In this document: positions 22,676-37,300 of the stretch, in pieces
Numbering within the stretch: position 1 is the first letter of the stretch
Layout: every line of letters starts with the position of its first letter
Virus record (IMG/VR): IMGVR_UViG_3300032116_000283
Span: 1 to 53,087 of that record
DNA: 53,087 nt
Source of the DNA: a virus
Reading direction: 5' to 3' (one strand)
Position numbers and translations under genes: made by a program
Notes under the pieces: model-generated
The model's database searches: none
The model's input: the letters and a program-made list of their open reading frames with translations, nothing else
What the model was told of the DNA's origin: nothing

Positions 22676-24675
22676 TAAAAGACTCCATGATAGATGATAA
22701 AGTTGACAGTTACATAAGGCGACACTGTTGAAAACTCATCTTGTGTTGTATAATCACTAATGCCAGCAGTTCTAGTAAATCCTGTACCAGCGTTGCCACC
22801 TACTATTGAAATCGATGCAGTATTTGGTTCAGACACCGATGAATTAGTTGTTGCATAGAATTGTGTACCTGCGTCACTTTGTAAACTATGACTGTGGTTA
22901 GGCAGTTGTGAGTCTGTAATCAGTGCTGACTCAGATCCGCCTACTAAACCTACAGTATTTTCAGTTACATCAACAAATGCACCGGTTGGGTTAGGCAAAG
23001 TATTACCAGCATCATACAACCAACCAAGCAATGTTCTTCCTCTAAAATCTGGCAATTTAAAAGTAATTGACGTACCTACTCCAAAGTTTGTACCAATTAT
23101 TGCATGTAATGCCGAATAGGTTGATATCGGTCTTTCTGTACCATCACATATAAAGAACCCTGGAGGTGCTACTGTTCCACCGTATGGTAAAATTGTACCA
23201 ATTGGCATTATCGGACCTTGAGCAGTATTAGGAATTTTACTAACTAAATCTTCTTGTTCTATTTTTCGCAGACCTGTTCCTGGTCTGTTAATTAAAATTT
23301 CGTCAGTTGTTTCAACTGTAGTAACTTGAGTTTTATCTGTTAAAAATGTTGAGTTCAGTGTTGTTGTGAATGTTTTTGTACTTCCGCCAACTTGCCCGTC
23401 AAAAGTAAACGATGATGCAATTACGTCCCCAGACATTTGAAATGTAGTTGGGCTACTTAATTTGCCCGCAGTTGTAGCAGTTCCAGTTAGATTACCAGTA
23501 ACGTTTCCTACAAACGAACCGTAAACGCTGTTAGCATAGATGTTGTTGTATTTTAATGCATTGGTACCTATGTTTTTTATTCCAGTTACCGAAGGCAAAA
23601 TGTCATCTGTTGTTAAGTCGCCGCCTACAGTAATTGTTCCAGTAACAGACAAGTTTTCGCTTACTGTTGCACTGCCTGATACGGATAAGGCTGTTGCAAT
23701 TGCATCTGAATTTAATATTGTTACTGTTCCACTGGTTTTAATATTTCCAACTACATCTAATGCCTCAGTAGGTATTTTATTACTACCAATGGTAATTTTT
23801 GTATTGTTAAAAATTCTCATAGCAGTTAGAGATGTTCCGCTGCTGTTGACTTTAAAATCAATACTGCCGTCGTTTGCAATATTTCTAATTTCTGCTACAC
23901 TTCCGGCAATTGATAATGCAAGTGTTTGGTTTTCGCCAATTATTAGTCCGCCATTGTTGTTGATACGTATAGATCTGTCAAACACGTTACTGGCATTTAA
24001 TCTTGCAAACAGCGCACCTTCAGTTGGTGTTCCACTTACTAAAAGTGTTTCGGCTTTTTCGGCTGTACCATAATACTTTGCATTTGATCTTAAATTAACA
24101 CCAATTCTTATTATGCCAAATCCGCTTATAGTTAATTTAGGTGTAAACTCAGTATTGCTAATAATAGAAACTGGAATATTGTTTACATAGTTAATAATCA
24201 CTGGATTTTCAACATTAGTAGTTGAAACTACATTGACAAATTTTGCACCGGTTGATGCGCCTTCTGAATAATCCGGTCCAACTAATATCCACCCAGAGCC
24301 CGAGTAAATGTAAAGTTGTTTGTTAGCAGTATCAACCCAAAGATCGCCTAGAATACTACTAGATGCTTCGGGTTCGGAGTTTGCTTTTTTAAGGCCGCCG
24401 GCACTAACCCATTGAGTGCCATCGTAAATTTTTAACTGATCAATTCCATCGGTATTGTCGTACCAAAGTTGTCCTTCGATAGGATTTACAGGAGCAGTAT
24501 TGTTAGCAAAATTTTCTAACAAATGTAAAAAGTTTTCGTTAACTATTTTGCCATAGTTAGCAAAGTTTCTTCCAGGAAATACTAAACTAGTATCGGTTGA
24601 ATTAGTAGTTCCGTCGTCTACTATTATACTACCCTTGTTTACACTGTCAGTAAAATCTACTTGATATTCGGCCAT
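22675..24675 (-). CDS. Tail fibre protein with phage tail-collar domain (gp12-like)
   Basis: 666 residues. After the shared N-terminal module (FPGRNFANYGKIVNENFLHLLENFAN, GQLWYD, GDLWVDTANKQLYIY) and a beta shaft (GNVTGNLTGTATTAGKL type repeats), residues around 490-560 form a tail-collar domain. It reads IMPIGTILPYGG, PGFFICDGTERPIS, YSALHAIIGTNFG and LPDFRGRTLLGW. This domain is found in T4 gp12, the short tail fibre. The C-terminal QLPNHSHSLQ with two histidines is also typical of collar proteins. Its place after the baseplate genes fits a gp12 equivalent. The gene starts two bases after the preceding stop and is coupled. Confidence 0.86.
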   Translation of the reverse strand: MAEYQVDFTDSVNKGSIIVDDGTTNSTDTSLVFPGRNFANYGKIVNENFLHLLENFANNTAPVNPIEGQLWYDNTDGIDQLKIYDGTQWVSAGGLKKANSEPEASSSILGDLWVDTANKQLYIYSGSGWILVGPDYSEGASTGAKFVNVVSTTNVENPVIINYVNNIPVSIISNTEFTPKLTISGFGIIRIGVNLRSNAKYYGTAEKAETLLVSGTPTEGALFARLNASNVFDRSIRINNNGGLIIGENQTLALSIAGSVAEIRNIANDGSIDFKVNSSGTSLTAMRIFNNTKITIGSNKIPTEALDVVGNIKTSGTVTILNSDAIATALSVSGSATVSENLSVTGTITVGGDLTTDDILPSVTGIKNIGTNALKYNNIYANSVYGSFVGNVTGNLTGTATTAGKLSSPTTFQMSGDVIASSFTFDGQVGGSTKTFTTTLNSTFLTDKTQVTTVETTDEILINRPGTGLRKIEQEDLVSKIPNTAQGPIMPIGTILPYGGTVAPPGFFICDGTERPISTYSALHAIIGTNFGVGTSITFKLPDFRGRTLLGWLYDAGNTLPNPTGAFVDVTENTVGLVGGSESALITDSQLPNHSHSLQSDAGTQFYATTNSSVSEPNTASISIVGGNAGTGFTRTAGISDYTTQDEFSTVSPYVTVNFIIYHGVF

Positions 24676-24677
24676 TA

Positions 24678-25289
24678 TTATACCTCGTTAAATCCGCTAA
24701 GGCTTTGTACTCTTACAGTGTAGTCAATCTGTATAAGTCTATTCAAACTTTTTTGTACAGGGTGGAAAATAACATGAGTTAGTAATCTTCCTGATCCCGA
24801 ACTACTATAACTACGTAAACCTAATTCGTCAAAAACATATAAACCATTGGTATCTGCCGCAGTATCAAACGCATCTTGGCCATCTGGTTCGCCATAATCT
24901 AGCAAACAACTAACAAGAATATCAGTATAGTTTGTACCAGATACGTGACGTATTTCTGTTTTGTTTCTAGACGGATCAATGTTGTTAACACTTCTATCAT
25001 CAACTACTTTGTTATATGTTTGATTATACAGACTTGCATTTGTGCCAGTTGTGTTAGGAGTTAGGTATGTAATAATACCAGTTGGATCGACGTTTGTTCC
25101 ACCGTTTCCAAAACTCATTTCATATATAAATCCTTGCCCTGCATTTGATAAACTCTCTGCTAGAGCAATACTCATATTTTCGTAATGTATTGCATTTCTC
25201 TTATTAATGAAAGTTTCACCAGATATTGGATCAAAAATCTTAATATGACCTTCAACATGTATTCCATTAAAATCTTTTAAATTTGTCAT
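24678..25289 (-). CDS. Small baseplate-region structural protein in the T4 gp11 position
   Basis: I place the start at ATG 25287-25289 (203 residues) because AGGTGG lies five bases upstream; an in-frame GTG three codons earlier is less likely. The protein is unrecognised by motif: a beta-rich start (GHIKIFDPISGETF), a Gly-rich segment (MSFGNGGTNVDPTG), and a C-terminal half with FDELGLRS and TVRVQSLSGFNEV. It sits between the giant baseplate protein and the gp12-like fibre, exactly where T4 has gp11 (219 residues), and is of similar size. Identity with gp11 is therefore a positional guess. Confidence 0.75.
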   Translation of the reverse strand: MTNLKDFNGIHVEGHIKIFDPISGETFINKRNAIHYENMSIALAESLSNAGQGFIYEMSFGNGGTNVDPTGIITYLTPNTTGTNASLYNQTYNKVVDDRSVNNIDPSRNKTEIRHVSGTNYTDILVSCLLDYGEPDGQDAFDTAADTNGLYVFDELGLRSYSSSGSGRLLTHVIFHPVQKSLNRLIQIDYTVRVQSLSGFNEV

Positions 25290-25309
25290 TCTTACCACCT
25301 ATACTGTAT

Positions 25310-28300
25310 TTATTTAGGTAACTGTATTGTTGCTTCACGCAAGAATCTTGCGATGCTGTTCTCAGACGTTGTCAAAGACTCCCCAGAATCAACCCAAGTT
25401 CTTCCTAGTTTTCTAACTATTCTAATATCAACATCATTAGGAGGAGCAATTGCAAGTATAAGATTACCGTTGTTAACAGTGTATTCTGCCGGCAATACTA
25501 CATCTGCTTCGTTACTGTCTAAGTTTAATGCTGCATTATACACAGACAACGTTGTTTTTCTTAGTCTTCTACCAGCAACAAACACCTCAATTTCATTTAC
25601 ACTTTGTGGAACAAAGTTTAGAGAATATTCAGTTGTTGTTGTGCTGTCGTTGGTTCTGATAGTTTGAATCAAGAAGTTGTCATTATAGTTAACTGTCTCG
25701 TTGGGTCCTTGACCTTGTGCTATTGTCCCTGTTGCATAAATGTCTTTTACACCAGTTCCTAGTGTACCTCTACGTAACTGTAGAAGAGCATTTCCGTTGA
25801 TTTCAAAGTATTCAATTCTTTCGCCTTCAACAAAGACAACACCTGGAATATTTTGTGCTCTGTTTGGAACAAACATTCCTGTAACGTCATCTAGTAATAT
25901 TCTAACATCATACCAATTTAACGGCGATGCAAGAACATAACTGTTTTTTTGATTAAGTCTCTTGTAGTGTGTTCTGTTTAGCATATCTTTGAAAATTCTA
26001 TAACCAAATCTTTGTGTAATTGGTGTGTTACCAAATTGTATTACATCAACTACATCGTTTGCTGAAAGGCTATTAACCAGTTGTATTGCATTTTTAGATT
26101 CTACTAGAGCATAATCAACGTTAGGAGTTAACAATACTTCGTTTACTGCTACCCAAGCATAATTTGCACTAGAAATATTTCCTCTTAAAGGTATATAACC
26201 ACTGCTTATCAAATTACGCTTTATATAGTCAGGAGAGTCAATTGGTATAACTGCATCTGGCACAACGGTATATGTAATTCTTTCAAAATTGTTTATATCG
26301 TGATTGCTGAATTGATATATTTCAACTGTTTCTCCAGAACTAGGCGGAATTACAAATGTTAGATTTTTACTTAGTACATATTCAACTGTTTCAATTTGTG
26401 TTGTAATACTACTGCTTCCTACTGAAACTACAAACTCGTTATCTACTATATAAGCATCTTTGATTTCCGGCTGCTTTGATGCAAATGTAACTTCAGTTGC
26501 TTGAACAGCAATTGCTACTGCTGTATACGTATCTCCAGTAAACACCGATGTCAATTCAACTGTATCACCCACACTAATCAGCGTCGAAACGTTGCTTGAG
26601 AATACAATATTTGTATCCAAGAAATAATAAGCAGCATTTTTAACAATGTAGATATCAAGTCTACTTCCTGCTGTTGCAATATCATTTCTTAGAAGGACAA
26701 TTCTTCCGTTTACTGGATCGTATGTGAATTGTTCTTCTGTTAGTTGAACACGATCCGCAAAGACCAATACATCTGCACTATCAATTGCAGTTGTGTCATC
26801 AAATTGCCATGCTTCTATATCATATACTCTATTGCTTGTAGTAGTATAGGAGATACTGTATCCGGGCTGTAAAATTCTATTGTTGATTTTTACAACAATA
26901 TTATGAGATATCGGATCATAGTTAAATGGCTCAGATTCTAATACGTGATAATTTTCAACTCCGTCCGAAGCAAATGTTTTGTCTATAGAAACTTGACTGT
27001 AGGACTTTACTGTGCTATTATATAAACTGTATTGTACAAATGCACCTTCGGTTAAAACTGATGAATCAAATACAATCTTTATTCTATTTGCAGCGCCATC
27101 AGCAGTGGTTGATTTTACTAAACTATAATCAGAACCTAAAATCATGACTTTGCCATTAATGGTTACAAAGGACGATAGTTCATCAGTCCAAGTAATGCCG
27201 GTAAGCAACTGTGTGGTTGATCCATCAGATACAAAATAATCAGTATCTAATAAGTTAGCACCATTTGTGCCGATGGTCATAATCGACAGTGCTGACCCTA
27301 CTAACTGAGTACTGTCTTCAAAAGTTAAAGTATGATTTGCATAATCTATAACATACTGTGTTGGCATTAAGAATTGATTGTCTATCTTAACAATAACAGC
27401 ATCCTCGGACTGCGGTATCGACGGCAAGTCAAATGTATATGTTGATCCATCAATATTATAACTTGCCACACCTATAATTCCAGTACCGTCAGAAGTTCTA
27501 TGATAAACACGAATGTCTAGTGTGTCATACATTTGTCCAGGTACTAATTCTTCAGGACCTTTACTGGTTGTAGCAGTAACAAAGCCGTCACCGTCGATTA
27601 CAATATCTTCTGCTGCAATACCAGTTGCTGTTGTTCCAGCAAAGTTACCGCCGATCAACGATGTGTCAAAACTATTGTCAGATGGTTGATAACTACCATC
27701 GCTGGTAACTTTTCTAATAATAATCACATCATTGGCTATTGTAGTAATCGCTTCTTCGTTTATTATTACTGTGGTTGTAATACCATCGCCTACAATAGTT
27801 TGCATTACTGCATTGGGATTTGTAACAACACCGCTTGTTTCAAAGTTTGGATCGTCAAGTCTTACACCGTTTAGATATAGATTATACTCAACATCATTCT
27901 CAAGTGGTTGAGAAAGTTCAAACGTATTTGTGCTTCCGTCTAATACAAAAATCTCGTCTTCGTATTGATTGTCAAATGTATCCCATGGCAAAGAAGCAAA
28001 TCCTGCAGAATCAAAGCCCTGTTCAGTACCAAATCCGTAGGTGTCAATTTTAACACCACTGTATTCAATACCGTCCATCAACTGTGCTAGATCTTTACCT
28101 GCCATACCGGTTGTTGGGTTATAAAAGAAATTGATTCTGTCTGCGGCAGTTAACATTGCTACAGACTTTTCGTATCTAATTTCAACAGTTGCACCTATTG
28201 CAGGAGCATCAACAAATTCTACATAACCTATTAATCTATTATAGGTCTTTGTAGTGTCTTTGTCATTGCCAACAGTATACTTACTGCTTAGTTGTAATAT

Positions 28301-31300
28301 TCCGTTTACGTAAACTGAATACTTGTTGGTTCTTAGGTCCATCGGCCATTTTAGCACAAACTTTTCTTTTGCACCTGTTCCAGTAAATGTTTCAATTTCT
28401 GATAAATCGGTGTACAGATACGAGCCAGTAACTCTGTCAAACTTAATTACCATATGTGTAGAACGAACTTTGCTATTTCCTAAAATAGCAACTGCTTTAG
28501 CAGGTGTACCGTTTTCCTCAAGCGATCCATTGATTACAATTTCTGGAGATACGTAATACTTGTCTCCAGTATTTGTAATTTCAATTGTTGACACTGACCC
28601 TTTGCTTAGGTATGCTTTGGCTGTTGTACCGTTGCTGTTTATAATTTCAACCACAGGTGTTTCTTTGTAGCCACTGCCAGGTTCAGTTACTTCAATTCTT
28701 ACAATATCGTAGCCATTGTTGTCTAACCAACTCTTAAATGGATAGTCGACATACTTTGGAAGTAAATCTACAACTTCGCCGTTGCGTAACTTAGCATAAC
28801 TTGTTTCGATCTCTTTTGTTACATCGTTATAACTAGGAGGCAAATCAAAGTCAGTGGTCAATGAACGTGTAGGTTCCATACGATCGTAAGAACTAATATA
28901 CTCTCTTACTTTAGTATGATATGGTTTAACTTCGTTGACGTAATCTTCATAGTTTTCAAGATTGTCATTTTGGAATGTAACTTTTTGTGCTAGACTGCCG
29001 AGGTTATGCTTTGCTCTTACAAAACTAGTTTTAAATGCCCAATCAATGTTTGGTTGTTCTGCAAATGCATAACGTAGTCCTGCAAAGAATAATCTATTGT
29101 ATTCTGTTTCAAGTTCGCCTATAAAGATGTCATCACGTAGTGCTGTTAATATATTTCTTAACTCAAATACAGGTTCTCTGTCATAGAACGTAATGTCAAA
29201 TACGTTAGCATCGTATCCACTTGTCTTTGTAGCATAATCATACAATCTTGTACTTAATTGTATTGTTCCGTTTTGTCTACCAATGGTTTTATAGTTAACA
29301 GTGTAGTCTTCAGTCGGAATATTATCTATTTTTTCAAGTAGTAGCCAGCCGCCTGTTCCGATAGTGTTAATTTTTACAATTTCACCAATGTCTGCTTCTG
29401 TTCCAAACAGTTCATAACTTTGATCAACAACGTGGTCAACTGCTGTTAAAGAATTATATCCATCTGCATACCAGTCAACATAATCCCAATATCTTGTGGT
29501 GTCAAATGCTTGGTTGTCAGATCTGCTCCAAGTCTTGGTTAACTTATCCCAAACATAAATTGCCCAACGTCCGCCAATTTCACTGTCTACGTTTACTAAA
29601 GCACTGAATTTACGAACTGTAAGTCTAGTACTACCGGTGTAGTTATTGCCACTTGATCTTACAAATACACTGGTAATTTGACCTAGATTGTTGATTGTTG
29701 CTTTGAGAATTGCTCCTGTACCGCTGTTATCATCAATCTCAATGTTAGGTGCTACACGATAGCCTCGGCCTGGATCAACGATAGTAGCGCCTGTGATTTT
29801 TCCATTTACTATAATCGGTGTTAAAACTGCTTGTTGAACTTTGGCCACGCCAACAGAATCAAGTTCCAATACTGTGTCTACAACAATGTCGTACTTTCCA
29901 GTATTGATACTTGGCTTTTCGTCAACTGCTAACAAGTTTGATATATCAAAGTTATCAACAATTTGATACTGAATTAATACACTGTTGACTCTTTCAACAA
30001 ACTGCTTGACTGCTTCAAGTCTGTTTATAAACATGCTCTGTCTTGGTCTATTAAAAATGCCATACTTTTGTTTTGCTGAAAGCAATGGATCCGGTACTGT
30101 TTTATTGTTTATATCGTAACCAATTAAACTGTCGAACCACTTTTGTTCAATTTCTGAATTAATCTTACTTGTACCAAGACCTTCGGTGAGAAGTTGGTAT
30201 TCGCTGTGAATGTTGGTTTGTAATTCTGCATCTTTTAAGAATGTAAAGTGAAGTACAGTATTTGTACCTTCAACAAAGTTCTTTAGATTATAAAGTGCAA
30301 AACTGTCCTCGCCGATGATTGCGGCAAATCTATAACCCTGCCCTGCTGGGTCTGCAATCAACTGTTCAACATCAAATGCAGAAATGCTTCTTAGGATATT
30401 TGTCGGAACAATACGCTTGCTCTTAACCCAATAGTAATACTTTGTTCTAAAACTGCCAGCAACTGGATCGTATATTTTTTTAGTACTATAAACTGTGTTG
30501 TCGTACTTGGTGGTTCCACTGATGCCTTCGGCAAATCCTCGATTGGAATCTGCTCTGCTGTTCCATTCGCTAGGTGTATATTTTGTACCTACCCATTCGT
30601 AAACATCGATACTTGCACCAGGAATTAATTTGTTCCAAGTGCTAATTCTATATTGACTATCACCTTGATAAGAATTGTACCAACTTGCGGTACTTAGATC
30701 CCACCATAATTTTCCTACATTTTCTTCAGCCCAGTTACTCGAACTGTCAACTACAACCGACGGATTGTTTTCTTCGTTGTTCGAATAGATTGCTGGATCG
30801 TAAAATGTTTTCCATGTAATTTCTTGTTCTGCTGGGCCAGCAATTTTACCCTGACGTGGATCAATTAGATCAACGCTGGTTAGTATATCATTTAAGTCTG
30901 CTGAGTACAAGAATACACGTTGTATTTTTGATAGATCAGTTTTTTCAGACTGTGCTGTTAGTAGTTCCCAACTGTTTGTATTTTTAGGCGCTCTTAGATC
31001 TGCAAATACACCCAATGACGAATCTTCTGTTAGATTATAATTTCCTACCAAGTCATTGTCAAGTGTAGTAGACGGATTTAATTTTGGTAAACCAATATAA
31101 ATGTGATTGTCATTTAACTTAAAGTTACTGATGTTATTATATTTTGTATTTCTGTTATACTGTAGATCTTCGCCGTAGATATAGTAGTCGCCAATTTCTT
31201 GGAATACGCCTATTCTTCCTACGTCTTTTTCCAGTGTCATAAAAGTAGTTGTTCCAGAATCAAATGTAGTTTTGTTTGTCAACTCTGTTGAATTAGAATC

Positions 31301-34300
31301 TAATACATATCTTGAAACAATGTTGTTTCCAAGTTCATCGACCCCAACAACTGTAGGAGGTAAAATTTCAGAATAAGTGTCAAAAGTAGTTATAATTCTT
31401 CTATCACTATTCTTGCTAGAGATTGCTAACTTGTTTGAATTAAAGTCAACACCATTTCCAAATGCTTCATTCTTTTCATCAAACGGACTAGACAGTGTTT
31501 GTTGAATTTGGAATGTTGAAATATTATTAACTGTTGATTGTGCATAGACATAAACGCAACCTTTGTCAATGCCGTTGACATCGTTTGTTGGTGCACCTAT
31601 AGCAATTTTTGTACCAGCGTCGTTGATTGAAATTACATGAGCAAAATCTTCTTTGCTATCTTCTGTATCAATGGATTGGGCAAATTGCCATCTATCAAGT
31701 GGCTTTCTGTATATCGAAACACGCTCTGTTATCGCAGTTAAGTCTTCGGCAATTACACCATACTGTCCTTTTGCTGCTAATACCAAAACATCACCGTGAG
31801 CGTTAACATCAAACTTTTCACCAATGTTTTTTATGCCAAGACCAGCATCATTAAAGTCACTGTCTTGATCCCCATCGATGATGTCTGAGCGTGGAATAAA
31901 TCCTGTATATTCTACATTGTTGTCGCTTACAGTCACAGATCTTTCTAATAAATCAACTTCAGTAGTCGGTGCTATAAGATCAGAAATTATTGTTCTTAAT
32001 GTTCCGTTATAGAATACAATGTTATTTCTATAATAATTTACTGTAGTTTCATACAATCCTTTGTAGTTTCTATCAACTGTGTATGTCCATTCTCCGGATA
32101 AATTATCAATAAAATAAATTCTTCCTTTGCTTACATTTTCTTCACCAGGAGCACCTACAAACAATTTGGCATTGCCATCAAGTGTATTCTTTAGAATAAC
32201 TCGGTAGCCAAATCTTTCGTTTGTAGAAGGGTTAGGACTACAAATTGTGTGAGACAAGTTGTATGTACCAGAAGTATCTCTTTCGTACAAGTACACTACA
32301 CCCTGTGAAGTATAAGTCGACGCAGTAGCAAGTACGCTAGTTGTTGCTTCAATAAAATATGCAGATTCCCAATCTTGATTGTCATCGGTAATTGTGCTGT
32401 CTGCATTCCAGTCCAACACGTCAACTTTTGCTTTCCAAAGAGTTCCTCTATTTCTTACAATGTCACCCTGATCATAGTTCTCGCCAACAGTAATGTCTCC
32501 TCTAAATCTAGTTTGAACATTACTTGCATAAGGTGCACCAACTGCAATATATTTTCCATCGGGGCTTACACTAACACTGAATCCGTATCCACCAACGCCA
32601 GTATAAACGTCAGTTGGTTCTACTGCTTGATAAAAACTTGTAGTAAAGGATTCAATGTTTCTAGTATAGATTCTTAAAATGCCATCTCTGTCTAGTCTAG
32701 GAGATGAACTTGATATTGCAATTACAGTATTTGATGCGTTTGCATCAAAACTATGAGAGAACCCGTCGCCTTCTTCGGTTGGGTTTAGTATCTCATCTTG
32801 TACTGCAAATATGTTTTTATTTGTATATACACCCCAGTTACCGTCACCTTTGTTGTCAATCCAGATTTTGTCACTGATGTCATTTCTTAACTGTTCAATA
32901 CTTTGATTAACTGAGTTTGCATCTGCAAATCTTCTTTCAACAAATCTTGCAATTGCAACTTCTGTACTGTCTGGAGATTCGTAATCTGATGCAAAAGTTT
33001 TATCAGTTAACAAGTAAATCTTATCGGCTACTCGTTTGTGTAGTTTATAAAAACCTTTTAGATCAGTATCTGCTGTACTGATGCCAATGATTTCACCTTC
33101 GATAAAGTCTGGTGTTGGATCGATGGTTAAAGTTATGCCTTCAACAACAACTCCGTTGTCGTCACGATTAAAACCAAAAGGAATCTCGTTTTGGAAACCA
33201 ACAATGTTGTATGGTGTTCTTGCCATACGTAATACTGTCCAATCTTGATCGTAATTTGTAATCCAGAAGAAATCACCTGCTTGATACTGTTCAATATCTA
33301 GTTGAAGAATGCCGTCATAGTCGTTGACAATCTCCGAGATTTCTTGGTCTCTAACATAGCCGTTGTCGGTTGTATATGTTTTGATATCATTTAAAATAGT
33401 AAAGGGTTTATGAGTATAATCTTCAGGCTTCTGATATGCCTGGAATGGAGCAATTTCGTAAACCAAGTCTGTTCTAGTTGGAGAAATATTATTAACCAAC
33501 TCAATAATCTGTGGCTCAAGTCTATACTTGCTTTCGTCTAATAGATATTCAACTTCCACAAGGTTATCAATTGCACCGTACTGTCCTAGACGAATTGCCC
33601 ACTCTTCGTAGAATTCAAGACTATCGGTGTTTGCACTGCTCAATGCATCGAACAGTTTTGTTAATGAATTTTTAGTACCCTTGTCTTGAATAAATCCTTG
33701 ATAAAACTTGTACTGGCTTACACTATCTGTGATAATGTTTGCAAGATATTCTCTCTTCTGGTAACCAATTAAGTGTTGTGCAAGTCGTTCCTGTTCAGTA
33801 TCAAAGTTGTCTGTTTCAAGATCGTAGAAATCAGAAATCTGTGCTGCTTTGTAATCCCAGTTTGGAAGCATACGAGGTTCAGGACGTTCATCTAGTCTGT
33901 TCCAACGATTGGCATTGAAAAATTCGTCGCTAGTGTGTTTGATGTTTGAACTGTAGAAGAATTCTTTGTACTTAACTACATCGCCGATTGCATAGTCAGT
34001 GTAAGTTGACCAATTTTTTACTTTGGCGTTGTCGTAGATAAATCCAGGAATGTTTAATCCGCCGTTCCAGTTATCGGTTCTGTAACCAACAACCTTGATA
34101 CGCTCTTGTCTATAACCAGGAATCTTATCGTAGATAACGTCATTAAACACAGTTTCATTGTCAATTAAAATAACATGTTCTTTTTGAACAAGTGGTAACT
34201 TAACTAGATAAATTCCGTCGTCAATGTTAATAGGCTTAACACCAAAGGTATTTGAGTTGTCTCTAAAAATGTTTGAGAAATCTTTACTTATTTTAGATCC

Positions 34301-37300
34301 GTCGCCTGCTAAGATACTATATTCGTAGAATGAATCATATATATCATCTACTACAAAATACTGCTTTTCAAATACTACTTTGTTAGCAACAGGACTTACT
34401 ACAAGCACTGTACTATTGTCCCAATTTTGTGTTACCCAGAACATAAATTCTTTAACACAAAGTTTCATATCTTCTACTGCTTCAGTTTCAGTATTATAAA
34501 ATTCAAATTTAAAACCACTGTCGGTTAGATACTTTTCGTATCCAAGCATAAAGTCAACTACATCTTGCACAGATTCCAACAACGAACCGTATACAAGTTG
34601 CGATACTTCTGTTTCAAAGTCTCGTCTTAGTATAGCAGTTAATCCGCCAACAATTGGCAACTCGGCAAGTTTAACAAACTTTGTTGAATCAAACTCATCA
34701 GTGCTGGTGTGTGTAATTTTAGTTCTGTAATAAAAAGCGTTGTAAAGAACTACTAATCCAGAAACATAATCTTTTCCAGAATCCCATTCAACAAACTTTT
34801 CACTAATTCCACCAACTGTTATAGACGGATCTACAGTTCTGTCTTTTGGAGTATAATAATTAAAGACCGGATCTTCTTTGTCGTATCCAGAAATTACATA
34901 TCCTGATTCAGTTTTTTCAATAATAATACCACTTAGTACCGCAGTTTCTAAAGGACTGCTGGTATTAAGTATAACCTGATAGTTTTCGTCCGGCACAAAT
35001 ACGCTGCTTTTGTTAAGCGGACTTCTACTGTCTAGAACTAGTTTTAGTTTTGACTTGTCTGTGAATCCGCCTAGTTTAATTGCCAGTTGATTTGTTAGAT
35101 TGGTTAATTGTTCTTTATAGTCTGTGTATCTAATAGCAACTCTACTTGCCATATAGTTACTAACATAATTAACTAGTCCAGATGTTAGATTTAACGTGTC
35201 GTTTAACGATATAGCAGGAAATACTAAATCAGAAAGTGCAATTCTCTTTTGTGTATCTTTGTAGATAATGTTACCTGCAAGGTCACGTTCTGTTCTGCTA
35301 TAATCGTAACCAAGTCCAATTATCTTTGATGGTTGTAGCAGTATCCATGCAGTTAATAAACTAAACGGATATTCGCTGCTACGTCTCCATGCTGTTTCAA
35401 CTGGTGCTTGATCTCCAAATGTAAAGACGTTCTTTGATTCTGTTAGAATAAAGTTCTTTGCAATGTTGCTTTCTAATGGGCTTAGTAAACGACCGTACTC
35501 GTCTACTGGAATATAAGTTAATAGATCCAGTCTTTGGTATTTTTTATTTCTAATAACTGCTTTACCGGGCTCTCTAACAATACCCTGTGACAGGTCTCTC
35601 CAGAGAACAAGATTGTCCTTGGTGTACGGTGCAGCGCCGTACACTGATTCCCACCAAGTTGGTTTAATTGTAAAACCAATCATTTCCCACGGATTGGTGT
35701 GCGGTCTATCTGTGTCATAATAGAACTTGTAGATACTTCTCCAGTAACCAGTTAACGGGTTGCTGTCTTTGTCTGTGGTTCTAGAATAGTTAAAAGTAAA
35801 CGAATTCTCGTTGTTCCAAAAGTTGTGTTCTGCAAAGTTTGGATTTCCAGCGATGTCAAGCCATTGAGAAAAATCTGCTGTCATTGCACGATTTATATCT
35901 GTGATAGAAAATCCTGTTGATCTACTAATACTAGGAACAAAGTCGTTGATATCTACTAAATCAGTATTGTACTGTGTTTTAATATTATTAAAGATTCTAT
36001 ATTCAAGTTCAAGAATAAGTTCGTCTCTATAATCATCAAATGCTAGAGTAAGACTGCCATCGTGACCCTGTATCATTCGTCTTGGAGTTGCATAAGTATT
36101 ATCTTCAATGATAACAGGATGATACTTAGGATACAATCCTATTTTTGTTGGCGTAGGAGGAATATGCAACCCGTTGGTTGATTCGTATTCATAAACTTCG
36201 ATTAAGTCACCGTCTTGTAAATCAAGTGTTACATAAACAAAACTATCAGTGAATGTGTAATCTCTTTCATGCAACAACTGTTCACTGTTCAAGTAAACAT
36301 TTACTGCTTTTGTTGAAAGAGAAGTTAGATTGAAATTTTGTGATAGTGCAAAATATGCAGGACCGTTGTATTCGATAGTATGAATTGTTTTTCTTGCTGC
36401 ACCAAATCCAATCATGTCTCCAAAATAAAATGGTCTAGAAGATATAAAATCTTTTTTGATAGTGCTTAAAATTAAGTCAACATGATCTTTTACAGGTCCA
36501 TGAAATCCTGTCTTTTCTGCTTCGTATAAAAACTTTCTTTTAAATTTTGCATACTCTTTACGAGCATATCTAATACTTTTTATAATATTAGAATTTTTAT
36601 CAGTCATGTGGTACAACGAGAGATTAACAGGACCACTGTGTTGTACAAACTTTTGTCCGTATGCTGTTACGTTTCCTAAGTCTCTTAGATTGGAGATTCC
36701 AGGAAACGATCCAGTGTATTCCGCAACTTCTTCAATAATACTTTCAACGTGATCGTTTACTTCACCTAAAGTAAATGTTGTTATATTTTCATTCAATGGA
36801 TTCTTTTCAAAGTTTATAGGAACTTCGTAAAATCCTTTTGAATTTTTAGGAGCCGCACTATAACACTTTAATAAAACAATATCATCTACTGTTGCGTTTA
36901 CAGTTAAAACAACTGTTGCAAATCCATTGATGTTTTGTATTGTAAAATCTTTGTTTAGTTCTTTTCTTGTTCCGTTGATAAAGACTTTTACAAACAAGTC
37001 AGTCAAACTTCCGCTGTTATTATAAACGTCAACTCGGAAATTATTAACTTGACTCGAAACGTTGTACTGTCTAACCACAGCCTGTTTGCTGTTTGCAATT
37101 GCCTTTTTCCAACCGTTTACATATACAAAGTCTGTGCCTGCTGAATTATACTTTTTTAAATATCCTACGTCTGTAAAGATATTTGCTGCGCCCGAAGGTT
37201 CAATCTGATATTCTACTGATTCACTTAAAAGATTAAATTCAAAAACAATGTCGCCTACATTGGTAATATTTCTATAGGTTAGAGAAAACCCTAATTCAGA

